This document shows, piece after piece, positions 1 through 7,182 of a DNA stretch of 37,751 nt (positions are counted from its first letter, which is position 1; each line of letters begins with the position of its first letter). Under the pieces are notes generated by a model. It was not told the DNA's origin. It did no database searches and was given only the letters and a program-made list of their open reading frames with translations. Both the position numbers and the translations under genes were made by a program. Source of the DNA: Gammaproteobacteria bacterium. GTDB lineage: Bacteria; Pseudomonadota; Gammaproteobacteria; Xanthomonadales; Wenzhouxiangellaceae. The DNA is taken from contig JAJFKZ010000080.1 of assembly GCA_021772955.1 (NCBI GenBank), positions 1 through 37,751 on the forward strand, read 5' to 3'.

Positions 1-240
1 CCCGCATATTGCATGAGGGATTCGGATTTTAGGGGAAATCTGCCAAAGTAGTTTGGTGCATCGTCCGCAGAGCCATAGCTGGCTAAGGTTCAAGGAGGAT
101 GTGCCAAAATACGACGGCAGATTTTTCCTAACACCGAATAGGACAAACTGCACTTTTGCAATTTCGATCAATTCCGTTATAACTTATTGGGGTGCATACG
201 CTTTTTTTACCTCAACGTCCGTCCTCGTGCAATATGCGGG
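1..240. mobile_element. MITE-like element, terminal inverted repeats, no intact gene
   Basis: The first 18 bases and the reverse complement of 223-240 match at 17 of 18 positions (both begin CCCGCATATTGCA), giving a 240-bp unit with terminal inverted repeats. A CTAG follows at 241-244. If CTAG is a target duplication, the other copy lies just outside the window. The interior has only short open frames with no recognisable protein. The unit sits about 50 bp downstream of pspC. A diverged copy of its right half occurs at about 11649-11772. The parent insertion sequence was not identified. Confidence 0.6.
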
Positions 241-293
241 CTAGGGAAGCTTACTCAAGCCCATATCGGTCGTGCAGTTGCAGTTGTACAGCG

Positions 294-698
294 TCAATCG
301 CGCAGTTCCCGGTCGATGTCATAACGTCTGGATGTCACGTAGGCTTCCATTTTTTGCAGTCGCAGTTCCAGGTCGCGGAATCGATGCCGCAGTTCGCCGA
401 GCAGGTCTTTGGGCTGATTGGCCACACCGCGCCAAAAATCTTCGTGCTCATCGTCCGGATACAGGTTTGCAGGTCTGGTCGGCAGGACGATGGCCAGAAT
501 GACATAACCGATAATTATTGCTGTGCTAAACGGTATTGCTGCGATAACTGTAGCGACCCTGACCATGCTGGTTTCGAAACCGAAGTAGTCGGCGATACCT
601 GCACAGACACCAGCGATCATGCGATTATCACGATTGCGGTAGAGACGGTGCGGGTTGTTGCCGCTGCCTTGCCGATTGCGTTGCTTACGGGTTTTCAT
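294..698 (-). CDS. pspC: Phage shock protein C (PspC domain)
   Basis: A 134-residue inner-membrane protein of the envelope stress response. In the Psp system PspC partners PspB and relays membrane damage to PspA. A basic N-terminus (about residues 1-25) leads into the PspC core, with the pattern RMIAGVCAGIADYFG at about 26-40 and a hydrophobic segment at about 47-72. The C-terminal third is charged and probably helical. The ATG directly abuts the pspB TGA, and a GGAGG lies 6 bases before it inside pspB, so the two are translationally coupled. It is the last gene of a pspA-pspB-pspC operon. Confidence 0.93.
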   Translation of the reverse strand: MKTRKQRNRQGSGNNPHRLYRNRDNRMIAGVCAGIADYFGFETSMVRVATVIAAIPFSTAIIIGYVILAIVLPTRPANLYPDDEHEDFWRGVANQPKDLLGELRHRFRDLELRLQKMEAYVTSRRYDIDRELRD

Positions 699-911
699 TC
701 AGCGCCTCCAGTCAGATTGGTCTGCGTCAAGAATACGTTCCAGAGTGATGATTCGATCCTCCATCTTGCGGGTCGATTCCCATATTTCCGTGAGCATCTG
801 CTCGTCCTCGGAAGACAGCCCCTTGGCGGTCTTCATCTTGGCGATATAGTGAAACACGATCCAGATCGGACAAACCACGGTCAAGAACAGGATTAATAGA
901 ACTTCGGACAT
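699..911 (-). CDS. pspB: Phage shock protein B
   Basis: A 70-residue protein with one N-terminal membrane helix (about residues 3-24) followed by a charged helical cytoplasmic tail with the PspB-type pattern LEDRI/TLERILD near residues 50-62. Length fits the family (about 70-75). In known systems PspB binds PspC and helps release PspF from PspA. An AGGAGA ribosome site lies 5 bases before the ATG. It lies between pspA (49 bp upstream) and pspC (abutting), in the canonical order. Confidence 0.92.
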   Translation of the reverse strand: MSEVLLILFLTVVCPIWIVFHYIAKMKTAKGLSSEDEQMLTEIWESTRKMEDRIITLERILDADQSDWRR

Positions 912-960
912 ACTGGTCTCCTGTAATAGCTTGCTAGGTTAACTCGCGGGCCGAAACTGA

Positions 961-1650
961 TCAGGATGACTGATCAGCTGTTTTACCGACTTTTTGGCGG
1001 CGTTGCTTCAATGCTTCGAGTTCGGCATTGACCTCGTCATTGCGCTCCAGATCCTCAATCTCAGTTCCGACCTGGCGCTCGGGGCGACCGATTTCCATGG
1101 CTTCACCGCGGGCTTCGATGTCTTCAATTCGACGTTCCGCGTTTTCAAAACGAAACAGGACATCAGCCAGTTTGTCGCTGTGGAATTGCTCACTGGCCTT
1201 GAGCTTGGTGCTTGCGTGCTTGTGGCGCATGACCAGGCTGCGCTGTCGATTTTTCGCATCTTGCAGTTTTTGCTGCAGTCTAGTGATATCGTCATTGAAT
1301 TGCGCCAGATGCTCTTCCAGCAAGCTCAACTCCTCAGTGACAGCTTGCTGTCGCTTCTGGCTGATGGACTTTTCGTGCAGGGCCGCGCGGGCCAGGTCAT
1401 CACGGTTTTTATCCAGTGCCAGCTCGGCCTTGCGTTCCCAATCTTCGACTTCCTTGTCCAGTCTGTTCAACGCTCGCTGCCGCTGCTTGCGCTCGGCAAT
1501 GCACTTGGCAGCACTGGTTCTGACTTCCACCAGTGTGTCTTCCATTTCCTGGATCATCAGGCGGATTATCTTTTCCGGATCTTCTGCTTTTTCCAGCACG
1601 GCGTTGATGTTGGCATTGATGATATCGCTTAATCTTGAAAATACACCCAT
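961..1650 (-). CDS. pspA: Phage shock protein A (PspA/IM30 family)
   Basis: PspA binds damaged inner membrane and, in known systems, inhibits the activator PspF. The product is 229 residues and almost wholly helical coiled coil after the typical N-terminus MGVFSRLSDIINANINAVLE, the amphipathic membrane-binding helix. The open frame extends 37 codons upstream, but this start is chosen for the family N-terminus and a GGAG seven bases before the ATG. The upstream codons also overlap the sigma-54 type promoter at 1689-1705. It is the first gene of pspABC. A pspF gene, often divergent from pspA, is not present here. Confidence 0.95.
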   Translation of the reverse strand: MGVFSRLSDIINANINAVLEKAEDPEKIIRLMIQEMEDTLVEVRTSAAKCIAERKQRQRALNRLDKEVEDWERKAELALDKNRDDLARAALHEKSISQKRQQAVTEELSLLEEHLAQFNDDITRLQQKLQDAKNRQRSLVMRHKHASTKLKASEQFHSDKLADVLFRFENAERRIEDIEARGEAMEIGRPERQVGTEIEDLERNDEVNAELEALKQRRQKVGKTADQSS

Positions 1651-1688
1651 GTCAGTGCTCCGTTGTTGTGAATGTGACGATAAGGTAT

Positions 1689-1705
1689 ATGCAATATGCA
1701 TGCCA
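1689..1705 (-). promoter_or_regulatory. Sigma-54 (-24/-12) promoter of the psp operon
   Basis: The minus strand reads TGGCATGCATATTGCAT, with GG and GC separated by 10 bases, a near-consensus match to TGGCAC-N5-TTGCW. It lies 39 bp upstream of the pspA ATG, which predicts transcription starting near 1676. PspF-dependent sigma-54 control of pspA is established in enterobacteria; its use here is inferred from the match and position. Confidence 0.85.
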
Positions 1706-2025
1706 TAATTAAAAGCGGTTGTCAGCACCGCCGGGACAAGCTTGTAGTGGGTGCAATGCACAAGCTATATCAATGTATTTGAATAATTTGACAATAAAAT
1801 GGTTGATTTAGCCAGTTTACTGGGATTCCATCTGCAATCAACACTTTGGTCATGGCTCACTATCGGGCGATGACAGGTTGATCGCTTTGTAGATGATAGC
1901 GGTGAGACATTTGCGGGCGATATTGGCACCATCTGCAGCAAATGTTGTCCAGTTAGTGCGAACCAGCACATAACAGGCTAAAATGGCTGGTTTGAATCAC
2001 AACATAATCAACCCGGAGGAACTCA
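1706..2025. promoter_or_regulatory. Divergent intergenic region between pspA and the FKBP gene
   Basis: This 320-bp stretch separates the psp promoter from the forward FKBP gene. It should hold any PspF enhancer sites for pspA and the promoter of the FKBP gene. An A+T-rich segment lies near 1765-1805. A TAAAAT (1979-1984) could be a -10 element, but no -35 hexamer fits it. I see no convincing open frame, RNA or terminator. Confidence 0.3.
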
Positions 2026-2727
2026 ATGAAGCCGCTATTTAGGTTTTCACTACTTTTGATTACGCTGTCTGTGTCAGCGGCTAGCCTTGCACAAACCACC
2101 ATTGCCGAGACTGATCCAGCCAAGTTAAGCTACTCGGTAGGCTATGACATTGGCATGAATTTACGTCGACAGGGCATTGATTTGCAGATTGACCAGGTCA
2201 TTCAGGCCATTCGTGATACGCACAACGAAGCTGAACCGACCGTTCCCCGGGAGGAAATGCAGCAGATTTTGACCACGCTCAATGAAGAGCTGCGTGAACA
2301 GCGTATGCAGGAATTGCGCGCGCTGGCAGATGCTAACCAGACCAAGAGCAACGAGTTCTTGCAGACCAACCGGGCCAAAGATGGCGTGGTGGTGTTGCCC
2401 AGTGGCGTGCAATACAAGGTCATAACCGATGGCGACGGTGCCAGACCAGGGCCGGTGGACACCGTTTCCGTACATTACCGTGGTTCGCGCATGGATGGCC
2501 TGGAGTTTGACAGCTCATTTGCACGTGGAACCCCTGAAACTTTTCAGGTAGACAAGGTGTTGCAGGGTTGGCAGGAAGTTCTGCCACTGATGCGAGAAGG
2601 TGCCGAGTGGCGCGTGTTTGTGCCACCTGAAATGGGCTTCGGCCTGCGCGGACAGCCACCAGTTGGCCCTAACGAAGCGATTGTTTTCGATCTGCGTTTG
2701 ATTTCAGTTGGTCCGCAAGAAGATTAA
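2026..2727 (+). CDS. Exported FKBP-type peptidyl-prolyl isomerase (FkpA/Mip-like)
   Basis: A 233-residue cis-trans prolyl isomerase probably acting in the periplasm. Residues 1-22 form a signal peptide ending SLAQ. Residues about 30-115 match the helical dimerisation region of Mip/FkpA proteins (SYSVGYDIGMNLRRQGI). The FKBP fold follows at about 120-228, with VSVHYRGSRMDGLEFDSS, a central VLQGWQEVLPLMREGAEWRVFVPPE-type stretch and the closing IVFDLRLISV strand. A strong GGAGG precedes the ATG by 7 bases. It lies divergent from pspA. Length fits FkpA/Mip (about 230-270). Confidence 0.93.
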   Translation: MKPLFRFSLLLITLSVSAASLAQTTIAETDPAKLSYSVGYDIGMNLRRQGIDLQIDQVIQAIRDTHNEAEPTVPREEMQQILTTLNEELREQRMQELRALADANQTKSNEFLQTNRAKDGVVVLPSGVQYKVITDGDGARPGPVDTVSVHYRGSRMDGLEFDSSFARGTPETFQVDKVLQGWQEVLPLMREGAEWRVFVPPEMGFGLRGQPPVGPNEAIVFDLRLISVGPQED

Positions 2728-2870
2728 GCCAGTTAACTTTGTCTTGGGGCCGCACTGCGTCCCCATGGCTTAGCGTCTTTGTCGAGCTGGTCCAGCCGTC
2801 AATACCAGCGGTCTTGCTACTGCGATCGACGACGGTGTGAACCCAACTGCTGATCAAAACAGAACGTGTT

Positions 2871-3053
2871 ATGGAACTTCATCAGATTCAGTCCCCCTGC
2901 ATCGGCATTTGCCACTTGAATGCCGAACAGCTGTGCATTGGTTGCGGGCGCAATGTGCATGAACTTGGCGCCTGGTTGCAGTTTTCCGAAACCGAGCGCC
3001 ACTATCTGATGACCGCTGTCCTGCCGGCCAGACTGGAGTCCCTGTTTGATTGA
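2871..3053 (+). CDS. DUF1289 family protein
   Basis: A 60-residue cytosolic protein with the family pattern SPCIGICHLN...CIGCGRN followed by a short helix. Cysteines 10, 14, 22 and 25 are well placed to bind a metal or Fe-S cluster, which is an inference because no function is established. No clear ribosome site precedes the ATG. Its stop codon is overlapped by the most likely start of the NUDIX gene, so the pair is probably co-transcribed, an arrangement I recall as common for DUF1289 genes. Confidence 0.85.
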   Translation: MELHQIQSPCIGICHLNAEQLCIGCGRNVHELGAWLQFSETERHYLMTAVLPARLESLFD

Positions 3054-3684
3054 GTCGTGTGTAGAAGAATCCATCAGCGATGAGCTGCGGCACTCACTGC
3101 AGCGCAGTCTTGCGCTGGCTCATTTGCAGTCGGGGTCACTGCAGCGTTGGTCGTGGCCGAATGCTGCTGCTTCCAGTCGGCCGAATGCAGCCATTCTCAT
3201 GCCGTTTTATTCATCTGCTGACGACCAGAACCGGCTGCTGCTGACTCGCCGTGCCCGTCATTTGCGTCGCCATGCCGGGCAGATGAGTTTCCCCGGGGGA
3301 GTCGCCGAGCCAGATGATGCCGATCTTTTGCAGACCGCGATTCGTGAGACCGAAGAGGAAACAGGAATTCGCGACCGCTACATTGAACCCTTGGGCAAGC
3401 TCGGGGAAATGATCACGATCAGTGGCTACCGATTGCACGTTTATGTGGCATGGCTGCGTAATGGGTTTGAAATCAGACCGGATCCCAACGAAGTAGAAGC
3501 AGTCTATCTGACCGATGCTGCCAGGGCCCTGCATCCACAGACATTTCACTGGCAGCAGCGCGAAACACCGGCTGGAATGGTGCAGATGCCGGAACTGCAG
3601 CTGGAACAACAGCGGGTGTGGGGCATCACTGCTATCATTATCTGGCATCTGTCCACGCTGCTAAGCGGTCTGGACCGAACATGA
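3046..3684 (+). CDS. nudL: NUDIX hydrolase, CoA pyrophosphatase type (NudL)
   Basis: Predicted to cleave the diphosphate of coenzyme A or related nucleotides. The NudL/UPF0035 signature LLLTRRARHLRRHAGQMSF is at residues 64-82 and runs into the Nudix box from PGG (83-85) to RETEEETG (100-107), whose glutamates bind catalytic metal. A 212-residue product arises from a TTG at 3046 that overlaps the DUF1289 stop. No in-frame ATG exists before the conserved core, so the rare start, or a GTG/CTG further in, is forced. Length fits the family (about 190-215). Confidence 0.9.
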   Translation: MIESCVEESISDELRHSLQRSLALAHLQSGSLQRWSWPNAAASSRPNAAILMPFYSSADDQNRLLLTRRARHLRRHAGQMSFPGGVAEPDDADLLQTAIRETEEETGIRDRYIEPLGKLGEMITISGYRLHVYVAWLRNGFEIRPDPNEVEAVYLTDAARALHPQTFHWQQRETPAGMVQMPELQLEQQRVWGITAIIIWHLSTLLSGLDRT

Positions 3685-3721
3685 TCATCAATTCAGACAC
3701 ACCGTGCACTCGGAGATACCC

Positions 3722-5260
3722 ATGAACAATCGCAACAGGCACACCAACTCGCGCTGCAGAAGTGGCATCTGGATGGCGGTCGTCGCTGTGGTGGCGGTGC
3801 TGCAGGCGAGCGGGTTGCTGGCGGCTGATAGCCAGGACAGCATTACCATTTACAGCAGCGCCAGGCCCGGTGGCATACCCGCAAGCTTGTATTTGCCGTC
3901 GCAAGGTGCAGGCCAGTACCGTGGTGCGCAAGTGCCGGGCTTTGCTGTGGTGCGACATCTGCGCCAGTATGATCTGGCTAAAGGCGAACAGCTGTTGCGC
4001 GTCATGGACGTGGCGGCGTCGATTGATCCGACCACGGTGGCGTTTCGTTCCCTGAGCAAACCGGATACGCGTGTCATCGAGCAAAGTTTCGAGTTTGATC
4101 TGGTCAGCATGGACAAGCTGCTGCAGCGCTATTTGGGACAAGTTGTGGTGGTGGAACAACTGCGCGGCGAGAGCATTGATGAGTTCACCGGCAAGCTGTT
4201 GGGCACTACCGGTGGGTTGATGTTGCAGGATGACAGCGGTGCCGTGGTGACGCTGAATCACTATCAGAACATTCGCTTTCCGAGCTTGCCAGAGGGCTTG
4301 ATCAGCCAGCCGACTCTGGTATGGAAACTGGACTCACCTGCTGCAGGCAGTCAAGACATTGAGATCGCCTATCAGACCAACAACATGACCTGGTGGGCCG
4401 ATTACAATGCCTTGTTGAGCACACAAGACGGTGCCTGCCGGATGGATTGGTCAGCCTGGGTAAGTCTGGTAAACCAGTCCGGCGCCAGCTACGGGCAGGC
4501 GCGCCTAAAATTGTTGGCGGGGGAAGTCAGACGGGCCCAGCCAGCCAGCAGCGCCATGGCGAAGGAAAGTGTGGCGATGCTGCGCATGCAGGTAGAGGAG
4601 GGCTTCGCCGAGCAAAGTTTTAACGAATACCATTTGTACACACTCGGCCGACCCATTGATGTGCCAGACAATGCCACCAAACAGGTGGAATTGTTTCCGA
4701 CCAGCAGAGCCATTCCCTGTCAGAAGCATTTACTGGTAAATGGTAGCCCGGGATTTTTTGGTGGCCAGCAACTCAGTGATGCATTCGTTGGCGCCACTGA
4801 TGTCGATGTCCAGGTCCACTACCAGTTCAGCAATGACAAGCAAAGCGGGCTGCATGTACCCTTGCCGGCTGGACGGGTGCGCATTTCGGAATTGAATCAA
4901 GCCGATGGCGAGCTGGAATTCATCGGTGAAGACAGCATCGGACACACGCCACGTGATGAAACAGTGCGGCTGCATACTGGTAGCGCGTTTGACATCAAGG
5001 CTTCCAGAAAACAAACAGATTTCAATATCGACAGTCGGGCGCGCGAGCTGACCGAGAGCTGGGAAATTGAAGTTCGCAATCGCAAGTCAACAGCAGAAAC
5101 CGTGTTGATCAACGAAAACCTGTTTCGAGCTGCTAACTGGAACATCACCCAATCAAATCAAAAATACAGCAAGTTGAACAGCAACCTTATTCAGTTTGAA
5201 ATTCAACTTCCGGCAGAGACTGTGCGCACCGTGACGTACAGCGTCCGCTATACCTGGTGA
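3722..5260 (+). CDS. Exported DUF4139 domain protein
   Basis: A 512-residue secreted protein of unknown function. A hydrophobic signal segment lies at about residues 18-35, ending LLAAD. The rest is beta-rich with no further membrane helix, and the middle to C-terminal part carries the DUF4139 pattern (AYQTNNMTWWADYNALL near 220, and LTESWEIEVRNRKSTAETVLI near 455). The start is the ATG with GGAG seven bases before it; an in-frame GTG six codons earlier is less likely. It follows the NUDIX gene by 37 bp. No catalytic motif is visible, so a structural or surface role is as plausible as an enzymatic one. Confidence 0.85.
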   Translation: MNNRNRHTNSRCRSGIWMAVVAVVAVLQASGLLAADSQDSITIYSSARPGGIPASLYLPSQGAGQYRGAQVPGFAVVRHLRQYDLAKGEQLLRVMDVAASIDPTTVAFRSLSKPDTRVIEQSFEFDLVSMDKLLQRYLGQVVVVEQLRGESIDEFTGKLLGTTGGLMLQDDSGAVVTLNHYQNIRFPSLPEGLISQPTLVWKLDSPAAGSQDIEIAYQTNNMTWWADYNALLSTQDGACRMDWSAWVSLVNQSGASYGQARLKLLAGEVRRAQPASSAMAKESVAMLRMQVEEGFAEQSFNEYHLYTLGRPIDVPDNATKQVELFPTSRAIPCQKHLLVNGSPGFFGGQQLSDAFVGATDVDVQVHYQFSNDKQSGLHVPLPAGRVRISELNQADGELEFIGEDSIGHTPRDETVRLHTGSAFDIKASRKQTDFNIDSRARELTESWEIEVRNRKSTAETVLINENLFRAANWNITQSNQKYSKLNSNLIQFEIQLPAETVRTVTYSVRYTW

Positions 5261-5269
5261 CATAAAAAA

Positions 5270-5288
5270 GGCAGCCACCAGGGCTGCC
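5270..5288 (-). terminator. Intrinsic terminator between convergent genes
   Basis: A perfect 7-bp stem (GGCAGCC / GGCTGCC) with a 5-base loop. On the minus strand it is followed by six T residues, so it should end the transcript of the Gly/His/Arg-rich gene. On the plus strand the tail is only AATTT, so it would be weak for the DUF4139 gene. Confidence 0.85.
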
Positions 5289-5328
5289 AATTTGATCGTT
5301 GGAGTGTGTAGTTAAAAGAGGTGGCAAA

Positions 5329-5742
5329 TCAGCGGTGACCACGGTTGCGGTGGCCTCTGTTGCCGTGTCGATCACCACGGCTACCGTGGCCACGGCCATG
5401 GCTGCCATGGCGACTGCCACCACGGCTATGACCGCGATCATGACCGTAGCGATTGCTGCCCCGATAATTGTGGCGATAACCATCGCGCCGGTAACCATTG
5501 CCGCCATAGTAATAGCCACCACGGTTATAGCCACGGTCATAATAGTTGCCACCATAATGTCTCGGGCTGGAGTGCACTACATACGGCAGGGCATAACCCA
5601 GACCCACGCCCAACGCAAATACGGCAGCACCATTCCCGCCGTGATGACGATTGTGGCCGTAGCCGCCAGCCGCAGCATGGCTGCTGACCAGCAATGCAGC
5701 GATTGCGATAGTTGCAGTGATCAGACTATTTCTGTGTCGCAT
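5329..5742 (-). CDS. Exported Gly/His/Arg/Tyr-rich low-complexity protein
   Basis: A 137-residue protein with a clear signal peptide (residues 1-25, ending SHAAAGG), a short hydrophobic glycine segment (about 37-53, VFALGVGLGYALPYVV), then a low-complexity tail built almost only from G, R, H, Y, N, S and D. In the last 45 residues GH, RG and HG dipeptides recur. A good AAGGAG ribosome site lies 6 bases before the ATG, and a terminator follows. Histidine-rich exported tails often bind metals, but this is inference. The repetitive coding sequence also leaves other frames open, and signal peptide, ribosome site and terminator all favour this strand. Confidence 0.8.
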   Translation of the reverse strand: MRHRNSLITATIAIAALLVSSHAAAGGYGHNRHHGGNGAAVFALGVGLGYALPYVVHSSPRHYGGNYYDRGYNRGGYYYGGNGYRRDGYRHNYRGSNRYGHDRGHSRGGSRHGSHGRGHGSRGDRHGNRGHRNRGHR

Positions 5743-5819
5743 AATGTTCTCCTTGGCTGATGTTCAGGTACCATGTTACCCAGCACAAGTGAATCCAGAC
5801 TGAACAGGATAGATTGATC

Positions 5820-6575
5820 ATGATAGAAATCCATGAACATAATAAAATCAAAGAGATACGCCTAAACAGGCCGCCAGTCAATGCTTTGAATCCAGCCTTG
5901 TTGCAGGCCTTGCACGAGCACATGAGCGCGGTGCATCGCGAACCCGACATGCATTCAGCAGTGATTGTTTCCGGTCAGCCCGGCATGTTTACCGCAGGTC
6001 TGGATCTGCCTGAATTACTACGCTACACGCGTGCACAAATGCAGGACTTCTGGCGTACTTTCTATGACCTGTGGCGTTTGCTTGCAACCTGCCCGGTGCC
6101 AGTGGTCGCCGCCATTACTGGCCATAGTCCGGCAGGTGGTACGGTGCTGTCCGTGTTTTGTGACTACCGCATAATGGCTGAGGGCGAGTTCAAAATTGGC
6201 CTGAATGAGACCCAGGTCGGACTGGTCGCGCCAAGCGCAATCTTTATCGCTTTACAGCGTTTGCTCGGTGCGCGTGCAGCAGAACGACACCTGGTCAGCG
6301 GGCAGTTGCTGGGCCCGGCGCAGGCATTGTCGGTTGGCTTGGTGGATGAGGTGGTCGCTCCAGATCAGGTAATGGCGCGCGCCATTGCCTGGTGTGAGCA
6401 ACTTGGCAAACTGCCGAAAATCGCCATGCTGGGCAATCGCCGCATGGCTCGAGAAGAATTGTATCAGTTGTTTTCAGATGCTGATGATGGTTCGGGCTTT
6501 CTGGATATCTGGTTCATGGAGTCAACTCAGCAAGCGCTGCAGCAGGTGATCGCCAGACTCAAGCAACGAGTATAG
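5820..6575 (+). CDS. Delta3-delta2-enoyl-CoA isomerase-like crotonase
   Basis: A crotonase-fold protein of 251 residues. It closely follows the mitochondrial ECI1/DCI pattern: the oxyanion-hole segment GMFTAGLDL (55-63), PAGG (104-107), CDYRI, and IGLNETQVG with Glu130 at the position of the ECI catalytic glutamate. The predicted reaction shifts a 3-enoyl-CoA double bond to the 2-trans position for beta-oxidation of unsaturated fatty acids. The ATG at 5820 is preferred; a TTG two codons earlier sits nearer the AGGA at 5806. It is alone on its strand with no other beta-oxidation gene adjacent. Confidence 0.85.
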   Translation: MIEIHEHNKIKEIRLNRPPVNALNPALLQALHEHMSAVHREPDMHSAVIVSGQPGMFTAGLDLPELLRYTRAQMQDFWRTFYDLWRLLATCPVPVVAAITGHSPAGGTVLSVFCDYRIMAEGEFKIGLNETQVGLVAPSAIFIALQRLLGARAAERHLVSGQLLGPAQALSVGLVDEVVAPDQVMARAIAWCEQLGKLPKIAMLGNRRMAREELYQLFSDADDGSGFLDIWFMESTQQALQQVIARLKQRV

Positions 6576-6691
6576 CGCCTGGCCAGTACCGGTCAGGCAA
6601 TGCCAAGCCGGCTCTGAATAACGATGCACGGAACGAGTTTTGACTGGAAAAGCCGAGGATTGCGTTCTTGCCTGGTTAATTGATGACTAAG

Positions 6692-6727
6692 GGCAAAGAC
6701 CCAGGCAAAGACCCAGGCAAAGACCCA
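6692..6727. repeat. 12-bp tandem repeat, three perfect copies
   Basis: The unit GGCAAAGACCCA occurs three times in a row, followed by a partial fourth (GGC). It lies just upstream of the PrpD-like fragment. It has no spacers and is too short and regular for CRISPR. It is most simply a replication-slippage product. Confidence 0.95.
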
Positions 6728-6738
6728 GGCATCGAGCC

Positions 6739-7056
6739 ATGCTGGAAAAGATTCATCGACATCCGATCAATCAGCCGGAGACCGAAACCGACACCACCTT
6801 GATTGTCACTTTGCAGGATGGTCGAAAAATTGAAGAAGTGGTGTTTATGCCCCAGGGCAGCAAGCTGGCCCCGTTTCCTACCAGCCAGTATTGGCGCAAG
6901 TTGCACAGCTCGACAGCTGGCCTGCTGGCTGATGAACAGGCCGCTGCGCTTGTACAAAAGCTGACCGATTTTCCGGAGCTGGCAGCTGCTGGTGAGCTGA
7001 TGACAGCGCTGGGCGTCAACTTGCAGCCCATCGAGGCTGGCTGGGCGGCAGCTTGA
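6739..7056 (+). pseudogene. Fragment resembling the MmgE/PrpD C-terminal region
   Basis: A 105-codon open frame from an ATG with no good ribosome site. The protein resembles only the last 80 or so residues of MmgE/PrpD (2-methylcitrate dehydratase-like) enzymes: TTLIVTLQDGRKIEEVV, a PQG in the place of the family PxGHP motif, then two amphipathic helices ending in ELMTAL. Full-length members have about 450-500 residues and the catalytic region is absent, so this is probably a remnant. The triple 12-bp repeat lies immediately upstream. A functional short orphan cannot be excluded. Confidence 0.5.
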
Positions 7057-7182
7057 ACTGCTGGGGTTATTGGCATCATTGAGTGGCCATGAAGCTGTGA
7101 TTCGGGACGAATCGGCGGTCACCTGACAGCCTGTCCTGTTAGAATAGCCTGCTGTTTGGCAAGGCCGGTTCACGTAAGCTGT

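Noticed and set aside
53-244. A 63-codon open frame inside the first MITE-like element
   Set aside because: It runs into the terminal inverted repeat and resembles no transposase. Non-autonomous elements often have such chance frames.
3849-4261. Minus-strand frames opposite the DUF4139 gene
   Set aside because: They are antisense shadows of a gene with a signal peptide, a ribosome site and recognisable domain patterns.
6692-6727. Reading the three 12-bp repeats as a CRISPR array
   Set aside because: The copies are adjacent with no spacers, and no cas gene is nearby.
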